Part shown: piece by piece, positions 52,144-61,845 of the stretch | Numbering within the stretch: the first letter of the stretch is position 1 | How the letters are laid out: each line of letters opens with the position of its first letter | Source: Sphingorhabdus sp. YGSMI21 | GTDB taxonomy: Bacteria; Pseudomonadota; Alphaproteobacteria; Sphingomonadales; Sphingomonadaceae | Direction of reading: 5' to 3' | Assembly (NCBI RefSeq): GCF_002776575.1 | Contig: NZ_CP022548.1 | Span: forward strand, 2,185,001-2,249,000 | DNA: 64,000 bases | Made by a program: the position numbers and the translations under genes | Notes under the pieces: model-generated | The model's input: the letters and a program-made list of their open reading frames with translations, nothing else | Databases searched by the model: none | What the model was told of the DNA's origin: nothing

Positions 52144-53484
52144 TCAAGGCAGCAATGGCCCCCAAGCCGGATCCGACCCGTTGACCGGCGTCGGCAATTG
52201 TCGTTCGTTGCGACCGGTCAGGTCCACCTGCCAGATTCCGGTGCTGCCATTACCTTTGGTGGTCCGGAAAAACTGGATCACCCGACCATTGGGCGCCCAT
52301 GTCGGGGCTTCGTCCTGCCAGCTGTTGGTCAGCAGACGCTCGCCGCCACCGCGGGGCGTCATCACACCGATCCGGAAATTGCCGGCCATCTTGGTGAAGG
52401 CGATCAGATCGCCGCGCGGGCTCCATTCCGGCGTTGCAAAGCGGCCACCGCCAAAGCTGATCCGACGCTCGTTGCCGCCATCGGCGTCCATCACATAAAG
52501 CTGCTGGCTGCCCGAGCGATCACTTTCGAAGACGATCCGGCTGCCGTCGGGAGAGAAGCTGCCGCCGATATCGATACCGGGGGAGAAGGTCAGCTGCTGT
52601 GGCTTGCCGCCACCGGCTGCCGAGACCTTGTAGATATCGGTATTGCCGGCAATCGCCATGGAATAGAGGATCCACTTGCCATCGGGTGACCAGCGCGGCG
52701 CGAAGGTTGGATTGGTGCTCTGGGTGATCAGGCGCTGGCGACCGGTGCCGATGTCATAGACATAGATGCGCGGGTTGCCGTCGAGAAAGCTCAGATAGAC
52801 GATGCTCTTGTAATCGGGCGAGAAACGCGGGGTGAGAGCGGTGGCCTGGCCATTGGTGATGAACCGGTGGTTGGCACCATCGCTGTCCATGATCGCCAGC
52901 CGCTTGACCCGGTTCCCCTTGGGGCCGGTCTCGGCGATATAGGCGATACGGCTGTCGAAAAAGGGCGATTCCCCGCTCAACCGCGAATAGATGCTGTCGG
53001 CGCATTTATGCGCGGCCCGGCGCCAGTCGCGCGGCTCGACCACAAAGCCCTGGCGGGTGAGTTCGGTTTCCAGCGCGACATCATAGAGATAGCAGCCCAC
53101 CGTCAGCTTGCCGTCAGGATTGGTCCGCACGAAGCCCTGGATCAGGGCAGAGGCACTGGTGCCGCTCCAATAGGGAAATTGCGGTGCGGTAACTTCGGCA
53201 TAGCTGATCGACCGGACCTGGTTGCGGCCAACCGGCTTGAACAGTCCGCTCGAGCGCAGATCGCTGACAATGACATCACTGATTTTAGCGCCCAGTTCAC
53301 TGGTGCTGCCGGCGCCCGTGTTCACGCTCTGCGGCGTGGGCAGGCCGGGAACGGCAATGACCAGTTCTTCCGATGCGCTATTGTCGACATCCACGGTAAG
53401 CTGGGCATGTGCGGTCGCGGTCAGGCCAACGCTGGCGATAATGCCAAGCATGACGGTTCGGATATAGAAGGCGGGTGATTGCAT
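52144..53484 (-). CDS. tolB: Tol-Pal system protein TolB
   Basis: A 446-residue periplasmic protein with a signal peptide (TVMLGIIASVGLTATAHAQ) and N-terminal domain (LTVDVDNSASEELVIAVPGLP... ISDVIVSDLRSSGLFKPV). A six-bladed beta-propeller follows with repeated PrfSPDgk.ivy-type blades, e.g. TPRFSPDYKSIVYLSFLDGNPRIYVYDIGTG, APRWSPDGKWILYS, GGSFSPDGSRIVFESDRSGSQQLYVMDADGG. TolB links TolA and Pal. AGGAGA before 53484 supports this ATG over upstream in-frame ones without a signal peptide. Confidence 0.97.
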   Translation of the reverse strand: MQSPAFYIRTVMLGIIASVGLTATAHAQLTVDVDNSASEELVIAVPGLPTPQSVNTGAGSTSELGAKISDVIVSDLRSSGLFKPVGRNQVRSISYAEVTAPQFPYWSGTSASALIQGFVRTNPDGKLTVGCYLYDVALETELTRQGFVVEPRDWRRAAHKCADSIYSRLSGESPFFDSRIAYIAETGPKGNRVKRLAIMDSDGANHRFITNGQATALTPRFSPDYKSIVYLSFLDGNPRIYVYDIGTGRQRLITQSTNPTFAPRWSPDGKWILYSMAIAGNTDIYKVSAAGGGKPQQLTFSPGIDIGGSFSPDGSRIVFESDRSGSQQLYVMDADGGNERRISFGGGRFATPEWSPRGDLIAFTKMAGNFRIGVMTPRGGGERLLTNSWQDEAPTWAPNGRVIQFFRTTKGNGSTGIWQVDLTGRNERQLPTPVNGSDPAWGPLLP

Positions 53485-53494
53485 GGGTGGTCTC

Positions 53495-54289
53495 CTAGAC
53501 GCCAAGATACAGGACAGGTTCGATAACCTTCCATTCATCATAATATTTTTCGGGGAATGTCGTGAAAGGGGCCGCGAGCTGGATCGCAGCAATGGCCCGC
53601 TCCTGATGTATCTCTACCTGCGAGCGGTTGCTCGGCGTGATGCCGGTTGTCGTGGCCGTCGGACGGCCAATGATATTGCCGCTACTGTCGAGGCGCGCGG
53701 TGACCTTGGTGCGCAACAGTTCCGCGTCCGCGCCTGTCGGCGGCCGCCATTTTTGCTTGATCAGCCTGTATAGCTCGCGTTCCAGCGAAGCGACAGCGGC
53801 GGGAGAGGCCTTCTCCGCCGCGATATTCTGGTTGCGGCTGACCGATGGTGCATCGGTGACCCCTTTCAGGAAATCATCGCCGAGGCGCGAGCCGCGGGGG
53901 GTCGGCTTGGCAACCGGTTTCGACTCTGCCTTCGGGGCGGCGCTGGCCGGTTTGTCCGGACGCCGCCGGGGCTCCCGGGAGACGGGAGCCGGTTTCGGCG
54001 CCGGGGTCGGTCTGGCTTCGGCTTTCGGTGGCTCGGGCAGCGGTTCCGGCGCGGCAATGCTGCTTTCTTCCGGTGCGCCCAGTTCCGGGGCAACACTGGT
54101 CGCGGGGGTGACCATCGCAGGATTGGGTGCGGCGCTTTCCAGGCCCACCTCGTCGGCGATCATCACTTCGATCGGCTTGGTGCGAAACGCGTCATTGGTG
54201 CTGCTCAATATGCTCAGCGAGAGCGCGCCAAACAGGGCCACATGACCCGCAGCCGCTATTCCCAAGCCAATTTTTTCAGCTTTTTCCAT
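53495..54289 (-). CDS. tolA: Cell-envelope protein TolA
   Basis: A 264-residue protein with one N-terminal membrane helix (EKIGLGIAAAGHVALFGALSLSILSS). A long Pro/Glu/Lys-rich periplasmic arm follows (PEPLPEPPKAEARPTPAPKPAPVSREPRRRPDK). The globular C-terminal domain resembles TonB/TolA domains (ERELYRLIKQKWRPPTGADAELLRTKVTARLDSSGNIIGRPTATTTG... AAIQLAAPFTTFPEKYYDEWKVIEPVL). TolA transmits proton-motive force from TolQR to TolB/Pal. Its position between tolR and tolB confirms identity; the sequence alone would also fit a TonB-like protein. Confidence 0.92.
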   Translation of the reverse strand: MEKAEKIGLGIAAAGHVALFGALSLSILSSTNDAFRTKPIEVMIADEVGLESAAPNPAMVTPATSVAPELGAPEESSIAAPEPLPEPPKAEARPTPAPKPAPVSREPRRRPDKPASAAPKAESKPVAKPTPRGSRLGDDFLKGVTDAPSVSRNQNIAAEKASPAAVASLERELYRLIKQKWRPPTGADAELLRTKVTARLDSSGNIIGRPTATTTGITPSNRSQVEIHQERAIAAIQLAAPFTTFPEKYYDEWKVIEPVLYLGV

Positions 54290-54304
54290 ATCAGCGGTCC
54301 ACTC

Positions 54305-54757
54305 TTAAGGTGTCTCCGATGAACCTGTAGTGACCAGCGAAACCCGGTTCAATCCCGCCCGGTTCAGTTCGCCCATCACGCCCATGATCAGACCATAGTC
54401 GAGCGTCCTGTCGCCGCGCAGCATGATCTGGCGCGGGTCCTCCGGATTCTGTTCGGCGGCGATATCGCGTAACCGCATCTCCAGCGCACCGCGGCTCAGT
54501 TCCTCGTCATCGACGAAGATACGGCCTTCGTTGTCGATCGATATCTGCACCGGTTCCTGCTCCTGTTCCAGCGCGTTGGCGCGGCTTTCCGGCAAGTCGA
54601 CGGGCACGCCGGTGACCAGCAACGGTGCCGTCACCATGAAGATGATCAGCAGCACCAGCATCACGTCGACAAAGGGGGTGACGTTGATCTCGGCCATCGG
54701 AGCGCGGCCGCGGCCACCGCCGCGCCTGCCGATGCCGGATCCCATATTCATGCCCAT
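54305..54757 (-). CDS. tolR: Tol-Pal system protein TolR
   Basis: A 150-residue ExbD/TolR family protein. Start MGMNMGSGIGRRGGGRGRAPMAEINVTPFVDVMLVLLIIFMVTAPLLVTGV contains the single membrane helix with the proton-conducting Asp in PFVDVMLVLLIIFM. A periplasmic domain (VDLPESRANALEQEQEPVQISIDNEGRIFVDDEEL) follows. Functions with TolQ as the motor. It begins two bases after the tolQ stop. Confidence 0.97.
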   Translation of the reverse strand: MGMNMGSGIGRRGGGRGRAPMAEINVTPFVDVMLVLLIIFMVTAPLLVTGVPVDLPESRANALEQEQEPVQISIDNEGRIFVDDEELSRGALEMRLRDIAAEQNPEDPRQIMLRGDRTLDYGLIMGVMGELNRAGLNRVSLVTTGSSETP

Positions 54758-54759
54758 GC

Positions 54760-55458
54760 TCAGTCTCCCAGTTCCAGTTCGCGGCTGAGCGTGGCGTGGA
54801 AACCCTCGGCAAAGCGGCCCATCCGGGCCTCCAGCTTGTTCAGGCGATGGGAGAAGCGGTTATAGGCAATGACCGCGGGGATCGCGGCGAACAGGCCGAT
54901 GGCCGTCGCGAACAAAGCCTCGGCAATGCCGGGGGCGACCACGGCGAGCGAGCTGTTCTGTTCTGCGGCGATCGCCGAGAAACTGCGCATGATGCCCCAG
55001 ACCGTACCGAACAGGCCGACAAAGGGGGCGACGCTACCCACGGTCGCGAGAAAATTGAGCCGGTCGGCGATCCGGTCGACTTCGCGGGCGATGGTCGTGT
55101 TCATGGCGCTGGCAAGCCGCTGGCGCGTGCCTTCGCGGTCAATCGGTGCCTTGGAAGTCGAACGGCGCCATTCCTTGACCCCGGCAGCCAGCACCCTGGC
55201 GCTGGGCAGGGAGGACTGGCCATATTCGTCATAGAAGCGGTCGAGATTTTCCGTCTTGTCGAATGCCCGCTCGAATTTATCGGACTTTCTGGTGATTTGG
55301 CCGATGTTCATGGCAAAGCTTACGATGATCGTCCAGGTCCAGACGCTGGCCAGCAGCAGGCCGATCATCACCGCCTTGACGACGATATCGGCTTCCATGA
55401 ACAGCATGAAGGGAGAGAAATTTCCGGCAGTCGCTCCCAGAGAAAGTTGGTCTAGCAA
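54760..55458 (-). CDS. tolQ: Tol-Pal system protein TolQ
   Basis: A 232-residue ExbB/TolQ proton-channel subunit. It starts at TTG (55458), with AAGGAT about nine bases upstream and inside the end of ybgC. Three membrane segments are visible: FMEADIVVKAVMIGLLLASVWTWTIIVSFA, LNFLATVGSVAPFVGLFGTVWGIMRSF and GIAEALFATAIGLFAAIPAVIAYNRF, with the conserved TVGS.APFVGLFGTVWGIM block. In-frame ATG candidates further upstream lie within ybgC and are not family sequence. Part of ybgC-tolQRAB-pal. Confidence 0.96.
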   Translation of the reverse strand: MLDQLSLGATAGNFSPFMLFMEADIVVKAVMIGLLLASVWTWTIIVSFAMNIGQITRKSDKFERAFDKTENLDRFYDEYGQSSLPSARVLAAGVKEWRRSTSKAPIDREGTRQRLASAMNTTIAREVDRIADRLNFLATVGSVAPFVGLFGTVWGIMRSFSAIAAEQNSSLAVVAPGIAEALFATAIGLFAAIPAVIAYNRFSHRLNKLEARMGRFAEGFHATLSRELELGD

Positions 55459-55471
55459 GATATATGATCCT

Positions 55472-55936
55472 TCATTTCGTATCGGCCCGGTCCATGACGC
55501 CGGCAAAGGCCTTTGTCCACGCCTTGGGTTGTCGTCTCGGACGCCCGGCGGGCGTAAGAAACGCTGCGTGAACGGAAGCTGACGCAATAGGGTCCTGACC
55601 GCGCATTATTTTCTGGTCGATGATCACGCTGGCGGCGCGCAGCGTCTCGACTGTGCTGATAACGACCAGATCATCATTCAGTTTCGCCGGCAACAGATAT
55701 TTCATCGTCAGGTCGACGACCGCATAGACGCCTTCGCCGCTGTCATAGGCCGCGCCCTGGTCCATATCGAGCAGGCGCAGCATGTCGGAGCGGGCCCGCT
55801 CCATATAGCGCAGATAATTGGCGTGATAGACTATGCCGGAAAAATCGGTGTCCTCGAAATAGACGCGGCAGGCGAAGAAATGCTTGCCGTCGACAAAACG
55901 GCCGTCGAACGGTTTGATATCTGCGGGGATTTCCAT
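55472..55936 (-). CDS. ybgC: Tol-Pal-associated acyl-CoA thioesterase YbgC
   Basis: A 154-residue hotdog-fold thioesterase. The catalytic segment is FFACRVYFEDTDFSGIVYHANYLRYMERARSDML (DTDxxGIVYHANYLxxxERAR), followed by AVVDLTMKYLLPAKLNDDLVVISTVE. YbgC hydrolyses short acyl-CoA or acyl-ACP and by convention heads the tol-pal operon. The ATG at 55936 is the natural start; the in-frame GTG three codons upstream is the only alternative. Confidence 0.95.
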   Translation of the reverse strand: MEIPADIKPFDGRFVDGKHFFACRVYFEDTDFSGIVYHANYLRYMERARSDMLRLLDMDQGAAYDSGEGVYAVVDLTMKYLLPAKLNDDLVVISTVETLRAASVIIDQKIMRGQDPIASASVHAAFLTPAGRPRRQPKAWTKAFAGVMDRADTK

Positions 55937-56050
55937 GGCCCGCACATTAGGGCGATGTCTTCACGCGGGGAAGGGTGAAAAACGTCGCGGCGACCTGTTG
56001 GGCGCAAATAAGACTCGATTGGACCGCCGCAGTCTGTCTTCAAGCTGACG

Positions 56051-56557
56051 CTAGGTTTTTTGCCATAGTTCCTCGGACAGCACGGAGCCGGTTTCCAGTA
56101 GCGACTTGAGATTGCTGAGCACGGCTGGCCATCCTTTCCGCACTCCATTATCCATCCGGGATCCTGGCTCGAGCTCGCTATGGGTCACGGTGAGTTTCGT
56201 GTCCGGACCCAGTGGCGTGAGCTCATAGGTCACGCGCGAGATGCAGGCCGGATTGTCTGCTTCCTGTTCGAGCGACCAGGTCCATATCATTGTGTGCGGA
56301 GGCTCGATCGCGACCAGACGCCCGCAGATGTCGATCTCGCCACTGCCATCGCTGCGGACATGGGCCCATCGCGATCCCGGTTTCCAGTCCGACTCATTAT
56401 AATGGCCCCAATATGCCTTGGTGAGATCGCGGTCGATCAGACCGTTCCAGACCGCTTCCACGTCGGCCTTGATGAAGATTGTATAGACAAAATCCGGCGT
56501 GCAGGCCTGGCCGGTTGACGCGCGGGTGTGGATATCGGCGGTTTCATTTGCGGGCAT
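56051..56557 (-). CDS. SRPBCC/AHSA1 domain protein
   Basis: A 168-residue protein of the START-like Bet v 1 fold: TPDFVYTIFIKADVEAVWNGLIDRDLTKAYWGHYNESDWKPGSRWAHVRSDGSGEIDICGRLVAIEPPHTMIWTWSLE... SRVTYELTPLGPDTKLTVTHSELEPGSRMDNGVRKGWPAVLSNLKSLLETG. The pattern VWngLidrdLtkaYWgh...G..wa..r.dgs..i.GrvveiePP..m.wtW is that of AHSA1/Aha1 C-terminal-type proteins. It is the second gene of an ArsR-regulated pair, overlapping by 14 bases. Ligand unknown. GAGGAGA precedes the ATG. Confidence 0.85.
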   Translation of the reverse strand: MPANETADIHTRASTGQACTPDFVYTIFIKADVEAVWNGLIDRDLTKAYWGHYNESDWKPGSRWAHVRSDGSGEIDICGRLVAIEPPHTMIWTWSLEQEADNPACISRVTYELTPLGPDTKLTVTHSELEPGSRMDNGVRKGWPAVLSNLKSLLETGSVLSEELWQKT

Positions 56558-56903
56558 GACGTTTCTCCTCTGGCTTGCTGTTTCTGGAAGGGTTGGAAGC
56601 ACTTTCCATTTGCTGTTTGAAATCACTCAGCGCCTCGATCCGGGCCTCCTCGAACTTGCCGACCCAGCGGTGGACGATATCGCCCAGCGGAACGGGGTTG
56701 AGATAGTGCAGTTTCTCCCGGCCCTGCCAGTGGACCGAGACGAGATTGGCGGTTTCGAGAATATGCAGATGCTTGGCCACCGCCTGGCGGGACATGGCCA
56801 GACCATGATGGAGCTCGGTCAGGCTTTGTCCGTTTTTGACAAACAGCCGGTCGAGCAGAGTGCGGCGGGTTTCATCGGCAAGGGCGGCAAAGACATCGGA
56901 CAT
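56544..56903 (-). CDS. ArsR-family HTH transcriptional regulator
   Basis: A 119-residue winged-helix regulator: VFAALADETRRTLLDRLFVKNGQSLTELHHGLAMSRQAVAKHLHILETANLVSVHWQGREKLHYLNPVPLGDIVHRWVGKFEE. The ALADETRR, SRQAVAKHL recognition helix and GREKLHYLNP wing are typical of the group that pairs with AHSA1 proteins. No metal-binding Cys motif is seen, so metal sensing is unlikely. It probably represses its own operon with the downstream SRPBCC gene, whose start it overlaps. Confidence 0.9.
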   Translation of the reverse strand: MSDVFAALADETRRTLLDRLFVKNGQSLTELHHGLAMSRQAVAKHLHILETANLVSVHWQGREKLHYLNPVPLGDIVHRWVGKFEEARIEALSDFKQQMESASNPSRNSKPEEKRHARK

Positions 56904-56987
56904 GGCTCTCTATATGCAACTATATGGTTGCATGTCAAGCTTGCAAAAGGCCTGCCGGGCCCGAACTATGAAAAAATTTCAAGCGGA

Positions 56988-57335
56988 TCAGCGCGCGCAG
57001 GCGATGCACAAATGGGCGGCGGGATCGATTTCGAGGCGCCGGTAGGCAATGGTTTCGCCGCACTCCGCGCACCAGCCATATTCCCCATCGTCCACCCGGT
57101 TCAGGGCGATCTCAATTCTCGCCAGGTCGCTGGTCCGGCGCCGCGCTTCGGCCTGGGCCATTTGCTGTTGCTGCATCGCGTCCATGCGCGACAGGCGGCC
57201 GACGCTCTGCTGGTCGAGTTCGACCGGTCCCCGCCAGCTGGCGCCCTCCTGATCGCGGGCCTTCAGTTCGGCTTGCCGCTCAAGCAGCAGATTTTTCAGG
57301 CTCTCGCGCTGCGAAGAGGAAAGCTCTTCGGCCAA
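56988..57335 (-). CDS. TraR/DksA-family zinc-finger protein
   Basis: A 115-residue protein. An N-terminal helical coiled coil (SSQRESLKNLLLERQAELKARDQ... AEARRRTSDLARIEIALNRVDDGEYGWCAECGETI) leads into a zinc finger CAEC...CIAC. It resembles the shorter DksA/TraR relatives that bind the RNA polymerase secondary channel; the coiled-coil tip acidic residues of DksA proper are not clearly conserved. It lies between the M20 amidohydrolase and the ArsR pair, on the same strand. Confidence 0.88.
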   Translation of the reverse strand: MAEELSSSQRESLKNLLLERQAELKARDQEGASWRGPVELDQQSVGRLSRMDAMQQQQMAQAEARRRTSDLARIEIALNRVDDGEYGWCAECGETIAYRRLEIDPAAHLCIACAR

Positions 57336-57337
57336 GA

Positions 57338-58684
57338 TTATTCCGCTTTCGGCGCCAGCAGATCCAGCGCCGCGGCGGTCATCGCCTCGGTACCCAGCGT
57401 GACGGATTCTCTCGGCGCGACCTTGAAGAAAGGGGAATGGTGAGAGGGCACCGGTGCCCCGCCGGCTTCCTCGCGATCAAAATCGGCCTGCGGCGTGCCG
57501 CCGACAGAGAAATAGACGCCCGGCACATCGGTGTTGGGCGCAACAAAATAGGCGAAATCCTCCGCGCCCATGCCTTCGCGCGGCTGGTTGTCGAACACGT
57601 CTTTACCGAACCGGCTGGCAAATACACCGATCACCCTTTTGGTCAGCTCTGCGTCATTATAGGTCGCCGGCGTCGATTCATGCGACACCAGAACCTCGGG
57701 CAACCTGTCCTCGGGCAGGCCGTTCATCCGGCCGACATTGGTCGCGATACGCTTGATGCCTTCGAGCAGCTTCGCCCTTGTGTCGGCGTCGTCCGAGCGA
57801 ACCGTCAGCTGCATCGTCGCCTTGTCGGATATGATATTATGTTTGAAGCCGCTGTGGAAGGAACCGACGGTGACCACAGCGGGCTTGAGCGGGGCGATTT
57901 CCCGGCTGACAATCGTCTGCAGCGCCATGATGATTTCCGCGCCCATCACGATCGGATCCTTGCCGCGATGCGGGGATGCGCCATGCGCGCCGACGCCGTG
58001 GATGACGATGTCGACGCTGTCGGACGAACTGTAGGTGATCCCCTCGCTCAGCGCCAGCTTGCCGGTCGGCGTGTCCGCAGAGACATGAAAGGCCATGGCA
58101 TAATCGGGCTTGGGAAACCGGCTAAAGAGTCCGTCTTCCATCATCAGCCGGGCGCCGCCGATCCGTTCTTCGGCCGGTTGCGCGATCAGCACCAGCGTGC
58201 CGGACCACTGGTCCTTCCTCGTGGCCATTTGCCGCGCAGTGCCGATCAGGGAAGTGATATGCACATCATGGCCGCAGGCGTGCATGACCGGCTTTTCCTC
58301 GCCGTCGATGCTGACCTGCTTCGCGGTCGACATATAGTCCAGCCCGCTGTCCTCGACGAGCGGCAGGCCGTCCATGTCGGCACGCAGCATCAGGGTGGGC
58401 CCTGCGCCATTTTCCATCACCGCGACAACGCCGGTGCCGCCGACCTTCTCGGTGACGGCGAAGCCGGAATCGCGCCATTTTTCCGCAATGATCGCGGCTG
58501 TGCGGGTTTCCTTGTAAGACAGTTCGGGGTTGCGGTGAAAATCGACAAACAGGGCTTCGAGCGTATTGTCATAGTCCGCCGCAATCGCGGCAGCCAGATC
58601 GGGTGAGGCCGAACCATTTTTCGCGATCGCGGGTGTTGTCCAGATCAGCGCGCTGCTAGCGGCCAGAGCCAAGAGATACTTCAT
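57338..58684 (-). CDS. M20-family amidohydrolase, secreted
   Basis: A 448-residue metal-dependent amidohydrolase with a signal peptide (KYLLALAASSALIWTTPAIAK). Zinc/manganese motifs are LFVDFHRNPELSYKE near the front, LRADMDGLPLVEDSG, and the binding region HACGHDVHITSLIG with QPAEERIGGARLMMEDG. Later blocks (FHVSADTPTGKLALSEG, HGASPHRGKDPIVMGAEIIMALQTIVSRE, GMGAEDFAYF) are also family-typical. It resembles the AmaA/HipO-type N-acyl-amino-acid or hippurate hydrolases. GGGAGA supports the ATG. Substrate inferred from family only. Confidence 0.9.
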   Translation of the reverse strand: MKYLLALAASSALIWTTPAIAKNGSASPDLAAAIAADYDNTLEALFVDFHRNPELSYKETRTAAIIAEKWRDSGFAVTEKVGGTGVVAVMENGAGPTLMLRADMDGLPLVEDSGLDYMSTAKQVSIDGEEKPVMHACGHDVHITSLIGTARQMATRKDQWSGTLVLIAQPAEERIGGARLMMEDGLFSRFPKPDYAMAFHVSADTPTGKLALSEGITYSSSDSVDIVIHGVGAHGASPHRGKDPIVMGAEIIMALQTIVSREIAPLKPAVVTVGSFHSGFKHNIISDKATMQLTVRSDDADTRAKLLEGIKRIATNVGRMNGLPEDRLPEVLVSHESTPATYNDAELTKRVIGVFASRFGKDVFDNQPREGMGAEDFAYFVAPNTDVPGVYFSVGGTPQADFDREEAGGAPVPSHHSPFFKVAPRESVTLGTEAMTAAALDLLAPKAE

Positions 58685-58813
58685 ATTTGTCTCCCTGTAT
58701 TTTGCCTGCTTATGTCCCACCCTTGGCAAAAGCGCAAAGCCTGATGTCGCTGCGCCTGATCGCGCGGTCATCGATATGCCGCAGCGCGTCTGGGCGGTGA
58801 GGCGGCGTGCAAC

Positions 58814-58843
58814 AAAAAGGGCAGGAGCGCTGTGCTCCTGCCC
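58814..58843 (-). terminator. Rho-independent terminator after the DUF3617 gene
   Basis: On the minus strand, a ten-pair stem GGGCAGGAGC/GCTCCTGCCC with a five-base loop is followed by TTTTT. It sits about 30 bases after the stop of the 58872-59414 gene. Confidence 0.88.
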
Positions 58844-58871
58844 TGATCATTCTTTTATCTTGTCGTCGCGA

Positions 58872-59414
58872 TCAACCGGCCGGGCATTTGCCGATATGCT
58901 TGCCGTTGCTCTTGGCCGAAATATTCACTTTCATGCCGGCTGCCCCGCCAACCATATTCATGGTCATGTCATAGCTGCTCGGTCCATATTGGCCGTCCAT
59001 CTTCATGGTCATTTCGCCGGGGCCACCGCCCATATTGCTGCAGGACATTTCGGACGACACGGCGCCGCCGCTCATGTCGAATTTCGTGACCTCGCAATTG
59101 GTCTTTTCCTGTGCGGCAAAAAATTGCGCGCCGGGATTTTCCGCTTCTTCCTTGGTGATACAGGATTTTTTGGTCGTGACCTTGCCTTTCATGCTGTCAA
59201 TGGCGCCGGCCGGCACGCCTTCCGGCAGTCCCTCGATTTCCACATCCACGATTTCCACGGTATTTTCCCATTCGCCGGGTTCAAGCGTAACGCGGTTCAT
59301 TTCCTCGGCGACTTCCTCGGCGGTGATCTTTCCATCACCGTCTTGATCGGCGCCCTGTTCGGAACAGCCCCCGATCAGGCTGAGTACTGCTACAGATGCT
59401 AGTAATTTTCTCAC
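58872..59414 (-). CDS. DUF3617 lipoprotein with an EF-hand-like segment
   Basis: A 180-residue lipoprotein. Lipobox IGGC (Cys17) is followed at once by [12 protein letters not shown] (residues 23-34), which fits the EF-hand loop DxDxDGxIxxxE. The main part is DUF3617: [92 protein letters not shown]3617 proteins are periplasmic and of unknown role. The EF-hand may bind calcium; this is inferred from motif. Confidence 0.85.
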   Translation of the reverse strand: MRKLLASVAVLSLIGGCSEQGADQDGDGKITAEEVAEEMNRVTLEPGEWENTVEIVDVEIEGLPEGVPAGAIDSMKGKVTTKKSCITKEEAENPGAQFFAAQEKTNCEVTKFDMSGGAVSSEMSCSNMGGGPGEMTMKMDGQYGPSSYDMTMNMVGGAAGMKVNISAKSNGKHIGKCPAG

Positions 59415-59552
59415 GAGAACTTCCCTCTAATATTATGCTCTGCAAATAGTCTTAAGCTCATGTTCTGCGGATGTAAATTTTCTATCGCTGCTTTCGCCCA
59501 AAAACTGCACAACGGGGATGACATTGGTCCCTTTTTGTTCCATATCACTCTC

Positions 59553-61727
59553 ATGACAGAATTGGTGATAAGAAGAGGCCTTGCCGAACCCGAAACCGGA
59601 GCAGATTTCGTTCCGCACAAGCCCCATCGGCCGGCAAAATCGGAAGGCGGAAGGCGCTTCAAGCTGGTCAGCGATTTTGAACCGGCGGGCGACCAGCCGA
59701 CGGCTATCCGGGAACTGGTAGAGGGCATGCGCGATGAGGAGCGCGACCAGGTGCTGCTCGGGGTGACCGGGTCGGGCAAGACCTTCACCATGGCCAAGGT
59801 GATCGAGCAATTGCAGCGGCCGGCGCTGATTCTGGCGCCGAACAAGATATTGGCGGCGCAGCTGTACGGCGAGTTCAAGAATTTCTTTCCGGAAAATGCC
59901 GTCGAATATTTTGTCTCTTATTATGACTATTACCAGCCCGAAGCCTATGTCGCGCGGTCGGATACCTATATCGAGAAGGAAAGCTCGGTAAACGAGGCGA
60001 TTGACCGGATGCGGCACAGCGCCACCCGTTCGCTGCTCGAGCGCGATGACGTGATCATCGTCGCTTCGGTGTCCTGTCTCTATGGCATCGGCTCGGTCGA
60101 GACCTATTCGGCGATGGTCTTTGATCTCAAGAAGGAACAGTCGGTCGACCAGCGGGATATCATCCGCAAGCTGGTGGCGCTGCAGTATAAGCGCAACGAT
60201 ATGGCCTTTGCCCGCGGCAGTTTTCGGGTGCGAGGCGACAATCTCGAGATTTTCCCGTCGCATTATGAAGATATGGCCTGGCGGATCAGCTTTTTCGGTG
60301 ACGAGATCGAGGAGATTGTCGAATTTGATCCGCTGACCGGCAAGAAGGGCGCGAGCCTGAACAAGGTGCGGGTCTATGCCAATTCGCACCATGTGACGCC
60401 GGGGCCGACGATGAAACAGGCGATGGAAGCGATCAAGTTCGAGCTCGCCGAGCGGCTCAAGGAACTGGAGGCGGAAGGCAAATTGATCGAGCATCAGCGG
60501 CTGGAGCAAAGAACCAATTTCGATCTCGAGATGATCGCGGCCACCGGCAGCTGCGCCGGTATCGAAAATTATTCGCGCTTCCTGACCGGGCGCTTGCCCG
60601 GCGAGCCGCCGCCGACTTTGTTCGAATATCTTCCGGACAATGCGCTTCTGTTCGTCGACGAGAGTCACCAGACCGTGCCGCAAATCGGCGCCATGTCGAA
60701 GGGCGATCATCGCCGCAAGATCAACCTCGCGGAATATGGCTTCCGCTTGCCCAGCTGTATCGACAACCGCCCGTTGCGCTTCAACGAGTGGGACGCGATG
60801 CGGCCGCAGACGGTCAGCGTGTCGGCGACACCCGGGCCCTGGGAAATGGAGCAGACCGGCGGCGTGTTCAGCGAGCAGGTCATTCGCCCCACCGGGCTGA
60901 TCGACCCGCCGGTCGAGATCAGACCGGTCGAAGACCAGGTCGACGACGTAATCAACGAATGCCGCAAGGTTGCCGAACAGGGCTATCGGACTTTGATCAC
61001 CACGCTGACCAAGCGGATGGCCGAAGATCTGACCGAGTTCATGCACGAGGCCGGGATCAAGGTCCGCTATATGCACAGCGATGTCGAGACACTGGAGCGG
61101 ATCGAGCTGATCCGCGACCTGCGGCTGGGCGTCTATGACGTGCTGGTCGGTATCAACCTGCTGCGCGAAGGTCTCGATATTCCGGAATGCGGGCTGGTGG
61201 CGATACTGGACGCCGACAAGGAAGGTTTTCTGCGCAGCGAGACCTCCCTGATCCAGACCATCGGCCGCGCCGCGCGCAATGTCGACGGCCGGGTCATTCT
61301 CTACGCCGACCGGATGACCGGCTCGATGGAGCGCGCGATCAGCGAGACCGACCGCCGCCGCGAGAAGCAGGTCGAATATAATCTCGAGCACGGCATCACG
61401 CCGCTGTCGATCAAGAAGAATATCGGTGATATCGTCGCCCACGCCACGGCCAAGGACATGGTCACCGGCGCGGTCGACGACGACAGCAAGCCTCTGGTCG
61501 GTCACAATCTGCGCGCCCATATCGAAAGCCTCGAAAAACAGATGCGCGATGCAGCGGCCGATCTGGAATTCGAAACCGCAGGCCGCCTGCGCGACGAAAT
61601 CCGCAAACTGGAAGCCGAAGAACTGGGCCTGCCCGCCGACTTGCAGGTCGCCCAGCCGAAAGGCCGATCGACCGAGGGACGGCCGGGGACGCGGAAAATG
61701 GGCTATGGCAAGGTGCAACGGAAGTGA
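59553..61727 (+). CDS. uvrB: Excinuclease ABC subunit B
   Basis: A 724-residue nucleotide-excision repair protein. Walker [17 protein letters not shown], beta-hairpin [44 protein letters not shown], Walker [18 protein letters not shown], helicase motifs [30 protein letters not shown] and [14 protein letters not shown], and the UVR domain [35 protein letters not shown] are all visible. UvrB verifies damage delivered by UvrA and loads UvrC. The ATG at 59553 is chosen; the frame stays open upstream without similarity. A C-terminal Arg/Lys-rich tail is normal for alphaproteobacteria. Confidence 0.98.
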   Translation: MTELVIRRGLAEPETGADFVPHKPHRPAKSEGGRRFKLVSDFEPAGDQPTAIRELVEGMRDEERDQVLLGVTGSGKTFTMAKVIEQLQRPALILAPNKILAAQLYGEFKNFFPENAVEYFVSYYDYYQPEAYVARSDTYIEKESSVNEAIDRMRHSATRSLLERDDVIIVASVSCLYGIGSVETYSAMVFDLKKEQSVDQRDIIRKLVALQYKRNDMAFARGSFRVRGDNLEIFPSHYEDMAWRISFFGDEIEEIVEFDPLTGKKGASLNKVRVYANSHHVTPGPTMKQAMEAIKFELAERLKELEAEGKLIEHQRLEQRTNFDLEMIAATGSCAGIENYSRFLTGRLPGEPPPTLFEYLPDNALLFVDESHQTVPQIGAMSKGDHRRKINLAEYGFRLPSCIDNRPLRFNEWDAMRPQTVSVSATPGPWEMEQTGGVFSEQVIRPTGLIDPPVEIRPVEDQVDDVINECRKVAEQGYRTLITTLTKRMAEDLTEFMHEAGIKVRYMHSDVETLERIELIRDLRLGVYDVLVGINLLREGLDIPECGLVAILDADKEGFLRSETSLIQTIGRAARNVDGRVILYADRMTGSMERAISETDRRREKQVEYNLEHGITPLSIKKNIGDIVAHATAKDMVTGAVDDDSKPLVGHNLRAHIESLEKQMRDAAADLEFETAGRLRDEIRKLEAEELGLPADLQVAQPKGRSTEGRPGTRKMGYGKVQRK

Positions 61728-61845
61728 TGTAGGGCGGCAATCGTTTCGACGAAAGACAGCCGGATATAGATTAAACGCATCGCCACTGCTTGTGTGAAGA
61801 TCGTGACGGGTGCATGTTGCTAACGATAATCTGGGGAGAGACATC

